From Pedobacter jeongneungensis (GTDB lineage: Bacteria; Bacteroidota; Bacteroidia; Sphingobacteriales; Sphingobacteriaceae), in assembly GCF_000633455.1 (NCBI RefSeq), contig NZ_AYMG01000023.1, positions 1 through 64,000 of the forward strand: a stretch of 64,000 bases of DNA. Reading direction: 5' to 3'. The translations under genes were made by a program, and so were the position numbers. The notes beneath the pieces are model-generated. The model saw only the letters and a list, made by a program, of their open reading frames with translations. It did not search any database and was not told the DNA's origin. Positions 27,870 to 36,110 of the stretch are shown here, piece by piece. The stretch's first letter is position 1. The number at the start of each line of letters is the position of its first letter.

Positions 27870-28664
27870 ATGAACGCTTTTGAAGCCATTGTCCTTGCAG
27901 TTGTTGAAGGATTAACTGAATTTTTGCCGGTATCGAGCACTGGTCACATGATTATTGCATCATCATTGATGGGCATTGCATCAGAACCATTTGTAAAACT
28001 TTTTACCATTGTAATCCAACTTGGCGCGATACTTTCTGTAGTTGTACTCTATTTTAAAAGATTCTTCAAGTCAATAAATTTCTACATTAAATTGCTCGTT
28101 GCCTTTATTCCTGCGGCAGTATTTGGCCTGTTATTGAGCAAAAAAATCGACGAATTATTGGAAAGCCCAATGGCCGTTGGCATTTCGTTGCTTGTTGGAG
28201 GTGTTATCTTATTATTTGTTGATAAATGGTTTAATAAACCAACCGTACTCGAAGAAGAAAAGGTAACTTATCTAACCGCTTTAAAAATCGGATTTTTTCA
28301 ATGTATCGCCATGTTACCAGGTGTATCTCGTTCTGGGGCAACTATTGTAGGTGGTATGAGTCAGAAATTAAGCCGAAAAGTTGCTGCTGAGTTTTCATTT
28401 TTCCTTGCAGTGCCTACGATGTTTGCTGCAACGGCGAAAAAATTGTACGATTTTTACAAAGAAGGGCATACCATTACCCATGATCAAACCAATCTTCTAA
28501 TTATCGGTAACGTTATTGCTTTTGTGGTAGCACTCCTGGCTATTAAAAGTTTTATCGGGTACCTGAACAAACATGGTTTTAAGGTTTTTGGCTGGTACAG
28601 AATTGCCGCAGGTTTAATCATTATCATTTTGTTATTGAGCGGCCACAACTTACAGATTATATAA
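27870..28664 (+). CDS. uppP: Undecaprenyl-diphosphate phosphatase
   Basis: 264-residue polytopic enzyme (BacA family) that dephosphorylates undecaprenyl pyrophosphate to recycle the lipid carrier for peptidoglycan and O-antigen synthesis. Both conserved active-site segments are present: VEGLTEFLPVSSTGH (12-26) with the catalytic Glu and Ser-Ser-Thr-Gly-His, and PGVSRSGATIVGG (about 150-162) with the essential Arg. It follows the VapC toxin by 17 bp. After it comes an inverted repeat (GCACAGAT...ATCTGTGTGC, about 28680-28713) before truB. Confidence 0.95.
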   Translation: MNAFEAIVLAVVEGLTEFLPVSSTGHMIIASSLMGIASEPFVKLFTIVIQLGAILSVVVLYFKRFFKSINFYIKLLVAFIPAAVFGLLLSKKIDELLESPMAVGISLLVGGVILLFVDKWFNKPTVLEEEKVTYLTALKIGFFQCIAMLPGVSRSGATIVGGMSQKLSRKVAAEFSFFLAVPTMFAATAKKLYDFYKEGHTITHDQTNLLIIGNVIAFVVALLAIKSFIGYLNKHGFKVFGWYRIAAGLIIIILLLSGHNLQII

Positions 28665-28763
28665 TCCGTAAAATATTAAGCACAGATTTATATTGATGAT
28701 TTTTATCTGTGTGCATCCTTTTTATCTGTGGTTAAAAAAATTAAGTAAACCACATTGAATCCG

Positions 28764-28771
28764 TATCTTTG
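28764..28771 (+). promoter_or_regulatory. Promoter -7 box of truB
   Basis: TATCTTTG matches TAnnTTTG exactly; the triplet at the -33 position is TTA. Transcription would begin near 28775, about 10 nt before the GTG start, so truB-yitT-ribF may form their own unit separate from uppP. Confidence 0.45.
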
Positions 28772-28785
28772 CGCAAAAAAGATTT

Positions 28786-29517
28786 GTGAGTACTGAAAAT
28801 TCAAAATTTAAAGATTTCAATTTTGCTGAAGGCGAATTGCTTTTAATCAATAAACCATATAAATGGACTTCATTTGATGTGGTAGGCAAAATCCGTAATT
28901 CTTTAAAACCGCTAAAATTAAAGGTTGGTCATGCCGGCACTTTAGATCCCCTTGCAACAGGCCTGTTAATCATCTGTACCGGCAAGTTAACCAAACAGAT
29001 AGACACCTTCCAGGCTGAGGAGAAAGAATATACCGGAACGATGGTTCTTGGCGCTTCTACCCCATCTTTCGATATGGAAACTGAGGTAGACGAAACTTTC
29101 GACATTAGCAATATTACCGAAGAAGAAATTTATGCTGCCTGCAAACCTTTTATTGGCGATATCGAGCAATATCCACCAGCACACTCTGCTGTAAAGGTAA
29201 ACGGAGAGCGTTTATATGTAAAAGCACGCTTAGGCGAAGAGGTTGAATTGCGTAAACGCTTTGTAAATGTTCCTGAATTTGAAATCACCAGGATCGAACT
29301 TCCGGAAATCGATTTCAGGATTGTATGCAGTAAAGGCACTTACATCCGTTCGCTGGTATCCGATTTTGGCAAGGCTTTAAACAATGGCGCTTATCTATCT
29401 AAACTTACCCGTACCCGAAGCGGAAACTTTTTACTTAAAGATGCGTTTGAGGTATTAGAACTTGTTAATTATATTCGTAGCAAGAAAGAAGAAGCCAAAA
29501 CTGAAGCAGAAGCATGA
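28786..29517 (+). CDS. truB: tRNA pseudouridine(55) synthase
   Basis: Makes the T-loop pseudouridine at position 55 of tRNAs. The 243-residue protein has motif GHAGTLDPLATGLL with the catalytic Asp (D54), the GEGELLxINKP-like start (GELLLINKPYKWTSF) and the RSLVSDFG segment near the C-terminus. The start is GTG; no better in-frame ATG lies nearby. The last four bases (ATGA) overlap the next gene, so the two are translationally coupled. No C-terminal PUA domain is present, which is common in Bacteroidetes. Confidence 0.95.
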   Translation: MSTENSKFKDFNFAEGELLLINKPYKWTSFDVVGKIRNSLKPLKLKVGHAGTLDPLATGLLIICTGKLTKQIDTFQAEEKEYTGTMVLGASTPSFDMETEVDETFDISNITEEEIYAACKPFIGDIEQYPPAHSAVKVNGERLYVKARLGEEVELRKRFVNVPEFEITRIELPEIDFRIVCSKGTYIRSLVSDFGKALNNGAYLSKLTRTRSGNFLLKDAFEVLELVNYIRSKKEEAKTEAEA

Positions 29518-30374
29518 ACCACATCAAAAACAGGCACACCAGGTTTATAAAAGAAATTCTTTTAATTATTGCGGGTGTAACTTCGGCGTGTTTTGGCCTA
29601 AAAAGCTTTTTAATGCCGAGCCATTTTATCGACGGTGGAGTTACTGGTATTTCATTGTTATTAAGCACATTAACAGGATGGAATTTATCATACCTGATTG
29701 CCATCATTAACATCCCGTTCGTTATTTTAGGTTACCGGCAGATTGGCAAAGGTTTTGCACTTAAAACAGCCATTGCTATTGCAGCACTTTCCATAGCCCT
29801 GATTTTTCTGCCTTTCCAGCCCATTACGCATGATAAATTGCTTATTGCTTTTTTTGGGGGGTTGTTTTTAGGTGGAGGGATCGGTCTGGCCATGCGTGGT
29901 GGCTGTGTAATTGATGGAACAGAAGTTTTAGCACTTTACATCAGTAAAAACAGCATTTTAACCGTTGGAAATATCATCCTGATACTAAATATCATTATTT
30001 TTGCTTTCGCAGCTTATTTTCTGAATATCGAAACGGCATTATATGCTATTTTAACTTATTTATCAGCATCCAGCACGATCGACTTTATAGTGAATGGCAT
30101 AGAACAATATACTGGTGTAACCATCATTTCAGAACATCAGGATGCCATTAAAGGTTTCATCATCAACGAAATGAAACGTGGTGTTACCATTTATAAAGGT
30201 GAGGGCGGATACGGAGAAAAGAAAGATATCGATATCATTTTCACCGTGGTTACCAAACTAGAAATGAGCAAATTGCAGACAGCTATCCGACAGATCGATT
30301 CTGATGCTTTTGTGATACAGCAACAAATTGCCGATTTAAAAGGCGGCGTAGTAAAACGCCATGCTTTACATTAA
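29514..30374 (+). CDS. YitT family membrane protein (DUF161/DUF2179)
   Basis: 286 residues: five or six membrane helices in the first ~200 residues, containing the family features GLKSFLMPSHFIDGGVTGISLLL and GGLFLGGGIGLAMRGGCVIDGTEVLAL, then a soluble DUF2179 domain (about 215-275) with FIINEMKRGVTIYKGEGGYG. The soluble domain is thought to bind a small ligand. The transport role of the family is not proven. It overlaps truB by four bases and precedes ribF by 12 bp, a coupling also common in relatives. Confidence 0.9.
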   Translation: MNHIKNRHTRFIKEILLIIAGVTSACFGLKSFLMPSHFIDGGVTGISLLLSTLTGWNLSYLIAIINIPFVILGYRQIGKGFALKTAIAIAALSIALIFLPFQPITHDKLLIAFFGGLFLGGGIGLAMRGGCVIDGTEVLALYISKNSILTVGNIILILNIIIFAFAAYFLNIETALYAILTYLSASSTIDFIVNGIEQYTGVTIISEHQDAIKGFIINEMKRGVTIYKGEGGYGEKKDIDIIFTVVTKLEMSKLQTAIRQIDSDAFVIQQQIADLKGGVVKRHALH

Positions 30375-30386
30375 TTTATTATCCCA

Positions 30387-31373
30387 TTGAAGATATACAA
30401 TAACCTTTCGGAATTTAAAAAATTAGATAATGCCATTGTTACCATTGGCACTTTTGACGGTGTGCATTTCGGACATCAAAAAATCATTAAACAGCTGGTA
30501 GAAAAGGCAAAAGCCGATAATGGTGAAAGTGTAATTTTAACTTTTTTCCCGCACCCAAGGATGATCATCGACCCTGAAAATCAGGATTTGAAAATGATCA
30601 ATACCATTAATGAAAAAGCTGAAATTTTAAAAAGTTTAGGTGTAGATCATTTGATTATTACGCCTTTTACCCGCGATTTCTCTAACCAGCTTCCGGAAGA
30701 TTATATCAAAAATACCCTGGTTGATAATATTGGTACCAAACACATCATTATTGGTTACGATCACCGTTTTGGGAAAGATCGTTCGGGTAATTTGAGTGAT
30801 TTAAAAGCTGCCGGCTTACACTTTGGTTTTACTGTTGAGGAAATTATGGAGCAGGATATCCACGATGTTGCGGTAAGCTCTACTAAAATCCGTCAGGCGC
30901 TTTTAGCCGGAGATGTTGGTTTGGCCAACGATTATCTGGGTTATCCGTTTTCCATCTTCGGCAGGGTAATCAAGGGCGACAAAATCGGCAGAACAATTGG
31001 CTTCCCTACAGCAAATATCTTCGTCGAAGAAACCTACAAATTGATTCCAGGCGATGGCATTTACGCCGTAACAGTTGAGATGAGCCCAGAATTTAAAGAG
31101 GATTTGCAATCGACAAGTGGACTTCCGACTTCGGACTCCGGACTTTGGACTTACAAAGGTATGGCCTACATCGGTCAGCGTCCAACCATTAATGGGATGA
31201 CGAGGAATATCGAAGTGAACATTTTTGATTTCAACCAGGAAATTTACGGACAGGATATCAAGATGAATTTTTTAAAGTTCCTCCGCCATGATGTAAAATT
31301 TACCGGATTAGAGGCTTTAACCATTCAATTACAAAAAGATAAGGAATCGACCTTAGCTTATTTTAACGGGTAG
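30387..31373 (+). CDS. ribF: Bifunctional riboflavin kinase / FAD synthetase with an in-frame repeat insertion
   Basis: Makes FMN from riboflavin and FAD from FMN. N-terminal nucleotidyltransferase domain (about 1-180): GTFDGVHFGH (21-30) and the STKIRQAL segment. C-terminal flavokinase domain (about 185-325): GRVIKGDKIGRTIGFPTANI with the PTAN motif. The start is TTG; the usual KIYNNLSEF N-terminus follows. Between the strand YAVTVEM and YKGMAYIGQRPT there is an extra loop of roughly 20 residues. It is encoded by 31117-31151, five NNNGACT-type heptads identical in design to intergenic arrays nearby. The loop lies between strands, so the enzyme may tolerate it. Confidence 0.93.
   Translation: MKIYNNLSEFKKLDNAIVTIGTFDGVHFGHQKIIKQLVEKAKADNGESVILTFFPHPRMIIDPENQDLKMINTINEKAEILKSLGVDHLIITPFTRDFSNQLPEDYIKNTLVDNIGTKHIIIGYDHRFGKDRSGNLSDLKAAGLHFGFTVEEIMEQDIHDVAVSSTKIRQALLAGDVGLANDYLGYPFSIFGRVIKGDKIGRTIGFPTANIFVEETYKLIPGDGIYAVTVEMSPEFKEDLQSTSGLPTSDSGLWTYKGMAYIGQRPTINGMTRNIEVNIFDFNQEIYGQDIKMNFLKFLRHDVKFTGLEALTIQLQKDKESTLAYFNG
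31117..31151 (+). repeat. Heptad array NNNGACT inside the ribF reading frame
   Basis: GTGGACT, TCCGACT, TCGGACT, CCGGACT, TTGGACT: five consecutive 7-nt units with fixed GACT. Together with flanking bases the insertion keeps the ribF frame and codes for a Ser/Thr/Gly-rich loop. Confidence 0.75.
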
Positions 31374-31375
31374 AT

Positions 31376-31778
31376 TTATTTTTCTGAATATAAAGTCAGA
31401 TCATTAATGAATTTAAAATCTTTTAAATTATAAGTAAACAGTCTTAATTTAGTTTCAATTGCGGTAGCTGCAATTAATGAGTCGGCTATCGCAAGACCAT
31501 GGCTTAATTTAAAATCCTGCATTAACCCAATGGCAGTAAGGTTTACCCTTTCATTGATCAAAATGACACTAAACCTGCTTAATTTTCTATTGATAATGCT
31601 AAGATCAAGTTTATTGGTAGCGCCAAACAACAACTCCATTTTGGTAATGGACGAAATGATCACATTATCCAACCCGATATGCGTTTCTAATATCGCCGTT
31701 ACAGATGCATTTCGATTTTTATTTCTATCAAAATAATCTATCAATACATCAGTCACAAATTACTTTTTCCTTTGCCAT
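31376..31778 (-). pseudogene. VapC-like PIN toxin, apparently frameshifted at its first catalytic Asp
   Basis: The open frame from GTG 31756 gives MTDVLIDYFDRNKNR and then a normal PIN body: Glu in TKMELLFGA, Asp in IADSLIAATA, and a TYNLKDF end. A PIN toxin should begin with a strand ending in DT(N/D)VLID, and this frame lacks the first Asp. In another frame, ATG 31778 reads MAKEKVICD and stops at TGA (31751-31749). Joined to TDVLIDYF this would give the canonical ICDTDVLIDYF, so loss of two bases (GACACT to GACT) explains the break. ATG 31778 overlaps the antitoxin stop as coupled TA genes do. The shorter ORF may still be translated but should lack a catalytic residue. A programmed shift or sequencing error remains possible. 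Confidence 0.6.
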
Positions 31779-32011
31779 GCCGCATTCCTCAATTCTTCAG
31801 CATTCAGGTCCTTTCCTGTAAAAACATCATGCAATTTCCCAATATCGACGCTAGGGTCTCCAACAACAATTGGAATGCCATTGATACTAGCTTCTTTTTC
31901 AGTCACTTTTTTAACTGTATGATCCGAAACTGAGAAATTTAAATATTTACTTAATTTCTTAAGCGCCTCCAGTGTTTTATTACTTTTATATTTGATGGTT
32001 ACTTCTTTCAT
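31760..32011 (-). CDS. Probable antitoxin of the third TA pair
   Basis: 83 residues from ATG 32011: a short strand KEVTIKYKSNKTLEALKKLSKYL and later a NGIPIVVGDPSVDIGKLHDVFTGKDLNAEELRNAAWQRKK tail (shown in parts here: IVVGDPSVDIGKL, then LRNAAWQRKK). The tail after the DPSVDIGKLHDVFTGKDL stretch looks like a toxin-wrapping segment of Bacteroidetes antitoxins next to VapC genes. A longer in-frame start at 32038 would use a TTG inside the promoter box, so I reject it. The stop overlaps the inferred toxin ATG at 31778. Family name not recognised; the role is inferred from position and size. Confidence 0.65.
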   Translation of the reverse strand: MKEVTIKYKSNKTLEALKKLSKYLNFSVSDHTVKKVTEKEASINGIPIVVGDPSVDIGKLHDVFTGKDLNAEELRNAAWQRKK

Positions 32012-32035
32012 TAGATTTATTTTTTGATGTATACA

Positions 32036-32043
32036 CAAATTTA
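32036..32043 (-). promoter_or_regulatory. Promoter -7 box of the third TA pair
   Basis: On the minus strand TAAATTTG matches TAnnTTTG exactly and lies 25 bp before the antitoxin ATG. The upstream element at 19 bp is T-rich but has no clear TTG. Confidence 0.4.
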
Positions 32044-32168
32044 ATCAATATTTTTTAGAATAAACACGTCTATATCCGATGTCAAATGGGTATCAATATC
32101 GAAAGTTCAAGTCCATTTTAATCAGTTTTTTCTTTCAAAAAAGCCTTATTTTCGTTATATTAGCGGCA

Positions 32169-32522
32169 ATGAGGCTTTTTTACATCATCTTCTTACTTTC
32201 CATCTCCATAAATTTTGCGGCCATCGCATCGCAGGAAAAAAGAAATGATGCAACATTAAAAAACACCAAAATCAGTTTCTTTTCCTGTAAAAAAAACACC
32301 CGGATCAATCTTGGTTTTAATCAGGACAATGAGAGTTTACAAAAGGATTTTATTAACAGTTCTATTGTAAAAATAGCTTCAAGTGCCTGTATCCTCCTGT
32401 CTTTTTTGCTGTTCCTTTTTTTAAAGAACAAACCTGTTAGCAACCAATTTGTAATCAAGAGATTAAAATATAATTATTGGTGCCTGTTTAAGATGCTCTA
32501 TCCAAAACATGTTTTTTGGTAA
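32169..32522 (+). CDS. Hypothetical small membrane protein
   Basis: 117 residues from the ATG at 32169; an upstream in-frame ATG at 32079 is possible, but the extra 30 residues look like untranslated DNA. An N-terminal hydrophobic segment (about 2-20, signal or anchor), a Lys/Asn-rich stretch, a second hydrophobic helix (about 65-82) and a basic tail ending KHVFW are visible. I recognise no family. A short inverted repeat (AATTCCA/TGGAATT, 32526-32545) follows the stop and may end the transcript. It could be a real gene of restricted distribution; coding evidence is modest. Confidence 0.4.
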   Translation: MRLFYIIFLLSISINFAAIASQEKRNDATLKNTKISFFSCKKNTRINLGFNQDNESLQKDFINSSIVKIASSACILLSFLLFLFLKNKPVSNQFVIKRLKYNYWCLFKMLYPKHVFW

Positions 32523-32612
32523 GTAATTCCATTTTATTGGAATTTTAATACATGTCGGGCACATATTAGGTCCGGAAATATATTATTTAACATCGTTACC
32601 CATTTTTTATAG

Positions 32613-34826
32613 ATGCATTTACCTGATTTAATTGCCGATTTAGGCTTAATCCTTGCCGCAGCAGGGATCACCACACTTATATTTAAAAGAATTAAACAGC
32701 CCCTCGTTTTGGGCTATATACTGGCTGGCCTATTGGTTGGTTCTCACTTAGATTTTTTTCCCTCCGTTACCGATACCAAAAGCATTAATATCTGGGGCGA
32801 AATCGGTGTTATTTTCCTTTTGTTCAGTTTAGGTTTAGAATTCAGTTTTAAAAAGCTGGTTAAAGTAGGTGGCTCTGCCTCCATCACAGCCATTGTAAAG
32901 GTTTTATTTATCATTCTGGCCGGCTACCTCGTGGGTAAGGCCATGGGCTGGAAAGATATGGACAGCTTGTTTTTAGGTGGGATTTTATCTATTTCATCAA
33001 CCATGATCACCATTAAGGCTTTTGAAGAACTGGGCTTAAAACATAAAAAATTTGCGGGTCTGGTGTTCGGTGTTTTGATTGTGGAGGATTTAGTTGCTAT
33101 CCTCTTATTGGTACTGTTCTCTACCCTGGCGGTTAGTCAGCAATCAGCTGGTACAGAAATGTTATATTCTATTTTAAAATTGGCTTTTTTCCTTGTACTA
33201 TGGTTTTTGGGTGGAATATTTGTAGTTCCATCGTTTCTTAAAGCCACCAAAAAATTAATGAATGATGAAACCATGCTCGTGGTATCATTGGCCTTATGTT
33301 TAGTAATGGTTTTATTGGCCGATAAGGTTGGCTTCTCTCCTGCCCTTGGCGCATTTATTATGGGCTCCATTTTAGCCGAAACCACACAGGCCGAAAGGAT
33401 TGAACATTTAACTAAATCAGTAAAGGATTTATTTGCTGCTGTATTTTTTGTTTCTGTCGGGATGCTCATTGATCCATCTATGCTGGTTAAATATGCTGTT
33501 CCAATCTTAGTGGCTACCACGGTTATTATCTTTGGTAAAATCTTATTCACCATTTTAGGTGCATTATTATCTGGCCAGCCGTTAAAAACCTCGGTACAAT
33601 CGGGCATGAGTTTGGCCCAGATTGGTGAGTTCTCTTTCATTATCGCTTCACTAGGCTTAACCCTTAAAGTAACCAGCGACTTCTTATACCCTATCGCGGT
33701 AGCAGCGGCAGCAATTACTACATTTACCACGCCATACCTGATCAAACTATCAGAGCCTTTTTATCAATACTTAAACCGCGTTTTACCAAAAAAATGGTTA
33801 GACGGCATTGAAAGGTACAGTTCGAGTACCGAAGGGATTACCACCTTAAGCGATTGGAAGGTTTTATTGCGGTCGTACATATTTAATACCATCATCCACT
33901 CGGTAATTATTATTGCGATCATATTTTTGGCTTATCGGTACGTACAGCCCTTTATTGTGAGCAATATTGCAAATAGCTTAACTTCTATTATCATCAGTGT
34001 TGTCGTTTCGTTCATATTAATGTCGCCATTTTTATGGGCTCTATCTATCCGAAGGATTCAAAGAACGGCTTATTCTCACCTTTGGCTAAATAAAAAATAT
34101 ACCCGAGGACCATTAATAGCGATCGAATTTTTCAGGGTTGCATTGGGGATTTTCTTTGTAGGTTTTTTGATGTATGAGTTTTTCGATACCTGGGTTGCTG
34201 CCGTGATTGCACTCGGATTAATTATTCTTGGGATGGTGATTTTCTCCAGAAAACTTCAATCCTTTTACGATAAACTGGAAAGACGTTTTATGTTAAATTT
34301 AAATGCACGTGAAAACCAAAAACCTGATATTTTGCCTTGGGATACCCACTTAACAGAACTTACGGTTTCTCCCGAATCGGAAGTAGTTGGAAAAACATTG
34401 ACCGAATTGATGATCCGGGAAAAATATGGCGTAAACATCGCTTTAATTGAACGTGGAAGGAATAACATTCCAACGCCTGGAAGAGACGAAAGGCTATACC
34501 CTAACGATAAATTACTGGTGATTGGCGCTGATGATCAGTTGGCTGCTGTTAAAGCATTGTTAGAAATTGACACCCCAGAAATTGCCGAAGAAGATAACTT
34601 CCCGAATAAGGAAATGACCTTACAAAAAGTGGTGGTTCATACCGAATCGCCGGTTTATGGATTAAGCATTAGAAATGCAGGAATCCGTGAAAAAGCACAG
34701 GCTTTAATTGTTGGTATTGAGCGCGGTACAGATCGGATACTGAATCCCTCTTCTGATTTTATCTTTGATAATGGCGATGTCATCTGGATTGTAGGGAATA
34801 ATAAGAAGATTAAGGAGGTGATTTAG
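32613..34826 (+). CDS. Kef-type (CPA2) cation:proton antiporter with two RCK C-lobes
   Basis: 737 residues. The Na+/H+ exchanger fold occupies about 1-385 with 12-13 helices, including LGYILAGLLVGSH, LFSLGLEFSFKKL and the ALGAFIMGSILAET segment typical of CPA2. A second, shorter membrane region (about 415-545) follows, then two TrkA-C/RCK-C ligand-binding lobes (about 565-645 and 660-735). It probably exchanges K+ or Na+ for H+, gated by the soluble lobes. There is no Rossmann TrkA-N domain, so gating differs from KefB/KefC. It is a single-gene unit followed by a heptad array. Confidence 0.88.
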   Translation: MHLPDLIADLGLILAAAGITTLIFKRIKQPLVLGYILAGLLVGSHLDFFPSVTDTKSINIWGEIGVIFLLFSLGLEFSFKKLVKVGGSASITAIVKVLFIILAGYLVGKAMGWKDMDSLFLGGILSISSTMITIKAFEELGLKHKKFAGLVFGVLIVEDLVAILLLVLFSTLAVSQQSAGTEMLYSILKLAFFLVLWFLGGIFVVPSFLKATKKLMNDETMLVVSLALCLVMVLLADKVGFSPALGAFIMGSILAETTQAERIEHLTKSVKDLFAAVFFVSVGMLIDPSMLVKYAVPILVATTVIIFGKILFTILGALLSGQPLKTSVQSGMSLAQIGEFSFIIASLGLTLKVTSDFLYPIAVAAAAITTFTTPYLIKLSEPFYQYLNRVLPKKWLDGIERYSSSTEGITTLSDWKVLLRSYIFNTIIHSVIIIAIIFLAYRYVQPFIVSNIANSLTSIIISVVVSFILMSPFLWALSIRRIQRTAYSHLWLNKKYTRGPLIAIEFFRVALGIFFVGFLMYEFFDTWVAAVIALGLIILGMVIFSRKLQSFYDKLERRFMLNLNARENQKPDILPWDTHLTELTVSPESEVVGKTLTELMIREKYGVNIALIERGRNNIPTPGRDERLYPNDKLLVIGADDQLAAVKALLEIDTPEIAEEDNFPNKEMTLQKVVVHTESPVYGLSIRNAGIREKAQALIVGIERGTDRILNPSSDFIFDNGDVIWIVGNNKKIKEVI

Positions 34827-34828
34827 TT

Positions 34829-34884
34829 AGTCCGTAGTTTTTAGTCGATATAGACTACTGACTGAGGACTTTTGACTAAAGACT
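34829..34884. repeat. Inverted pair of heptad arrays: AGTCNNN then NNNGACT
   Basis: AGTCCGT, AGTTTTT, AGTCGAT (34829-34849) run directly into ATAGACT, ACTGACT, GAGGACT, TTTGACT, AAAGACT (34850-34884) with no phase break. Because AGTC is the complement of GACT, the block is a 7-nt-phased inverted repeat centred on TAGTCGATATAGACTA. It starts 3 bp after the antiporter stop. Confidence 0.75.
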
Positions 34885-34901
34885 AAAAAAAGCTATCTTC
34901 G
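34871..34901 (+). promoter_or_regulatory. Bacteroidetes-type promoter of the DUF2157 gene
   Basis: TTTG at 34871-34874, exactly 19 bp, then TATCTTCG at 34894-34901. The TTTG belongs to the heptad TTTGACT, so the array supplies the -33 element. Transcription would start near 34905, 12 nt before the ATG. Confidence 0.6.
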
Positions 34902-34916
34902 TATATAACCTAACCT

Positions 34917-35951
34917 ATGAAAGTCGACAGAGAAAAGAGTGAATTTCTTGATGATATGATTGAGCAGTGGCAAAGCGACGGCATCATTAACCAAGAAACA
35001 GGAAATAAACTCCGCAAAAGTTATGAGGCTAAAAATTTCGATTGGCTTCGACTGGCGCAATATGCTTTTTGGGTAGCGCTGGCCTGTGGTTTTATTGCGC
35101 TTGGTTCGCTATTAATTGACAATTCAATTTTAAACTACTTAAAAAGGGTTTACAATACACCAAATATCGTTATTGCTATTGTTTCTGGTGGATTGGCGGC
35201 ATGGCTTTATATGCTTGGCTTCAGGCGGAAAAAGAAACTGGCACATTTAAAATTCAGCAACGAAGCCATCGTTTTTTCAGCGATTTTACTTACTGCAAAT
35301 GCTGTTGCTTATTTCGGAAAGGCATTTGATAATGGTTCAGGCAATTTCTCTATTCTGATACTGGCTTCAGTATTTATTTATGGCGCTTTAGGTTTTGTAT
35401 TCAACTCCCGGTTGATCTGGATTTTTGCCTTAATATCATTAGGCGCCTGGTTTGGTACCGAAACAGGGTACCTCAGCAGGTGGAATTATTATTTCCTGGG
35501 CATGAATTATCCTTTACGATTTGTCGTTTTTGGTGCTACCTTAACCGCAGCATCTTTCATTATGAAAGCTATTCCTAAAACGCAAAACTTCTTTCAGGTT
35601 ACCTATATGGCAGGGATGGTTTACTTGTTTGTATCACTTTGGGCTTTATCGGTGTTCGGCAATTTCGCCAGCTTAGAAGAATGGTATACCGTGAGGCAGT
35701 TAAGTTTGTTTTATTGGGCCTTAATTTCGGCAGCAATCTGTGTAGGAAGCACTTTATTTGGCTTAAAATACCATGATGATATTGCAAGGGAATTCGGCAT
35801 TACATTTCTCTTCATCAACCTGTATACACGTTATTTCGAATATTTTTGGGATAGCTGGCATAAAGCTTTATTCTTTTCTGTGTTAGCCGCTTCCTTTTGG
35901 TTGATCGGCAGAAAAGCGGAGAAGATATGGAATGTGGAGTTTTTGAAGTAG
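34917..35951 (+). CDS. DUF2157 family integral membrane protein
   Basis: 344 residues: a soluble N-terminal helix bundle (about 1-45) with the pattern EQWQSDGIINQETGNKLRKSY, which is the DUF2157 head, then about nine membrane helices. The family is widespread and without proven function. It has its own promoter candidate and no co-directional neighbour, so context gives no hint of a role. The last helix ends in RKAEKIWNVEFLK. It is followed by a repeat-rich gap. Confidence 0.82.
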   Translation: MKVDREKSEFLDDMIEQWQSDGIINQETGNKLRKSYEAKNFDWLRLAQYAFWVALACGFIALGSLLIDNSILNYLKRVYNTPNIVIAIVSGGLAAWLYMLGFRRKKKLAHLKFSNEAIVFSAILLTANAVAYFGKAFDNGSGNFSILILASVFIYGALGFVFNSRLIWIFALISLGAWFGTETGYLSRWNYYFLGMNYPLRFVVFGATLTAASFIMKAIPKTQNFFQVTYMAGMVYLFVSLWALSVFGNFASLEEWYTVRQLSLFYWALISAAICVGSTLFGLKYHDDIAREFGITFLFINLYTRYFEYFWDSWHKALFFSVLAASFWLIGRKAEKIWNVEFLK

Positions 35952-35970
35952 TAATTTCAAATACAGGTGC

Positions 35971-36056
35971 CGTCATTTCGAGCGGAGTGCAGCGTAGTCG
36001 AGAAATCTGTCTCGAGATAGATCTCTCCGCTCCACTGCGTTTCGGTCGAGATGACG
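35971..36056. repeat. Palindromic intergenic element, family R3
   Basis: CGTCATTTCGAGCGGAGTGC on the left is answered by GAGATGACG on the right, with an inner CTCGAGATAGATCTCTC core. It matches 52942-53036 closely and, in part, 9136-9175. Confidence 0.75.
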
Positions 36057-36110
36057 AGTTTTTTAATATAACTTATCACTAAGAGACACCGAATGTTACA
36101 AGTTAAATTA

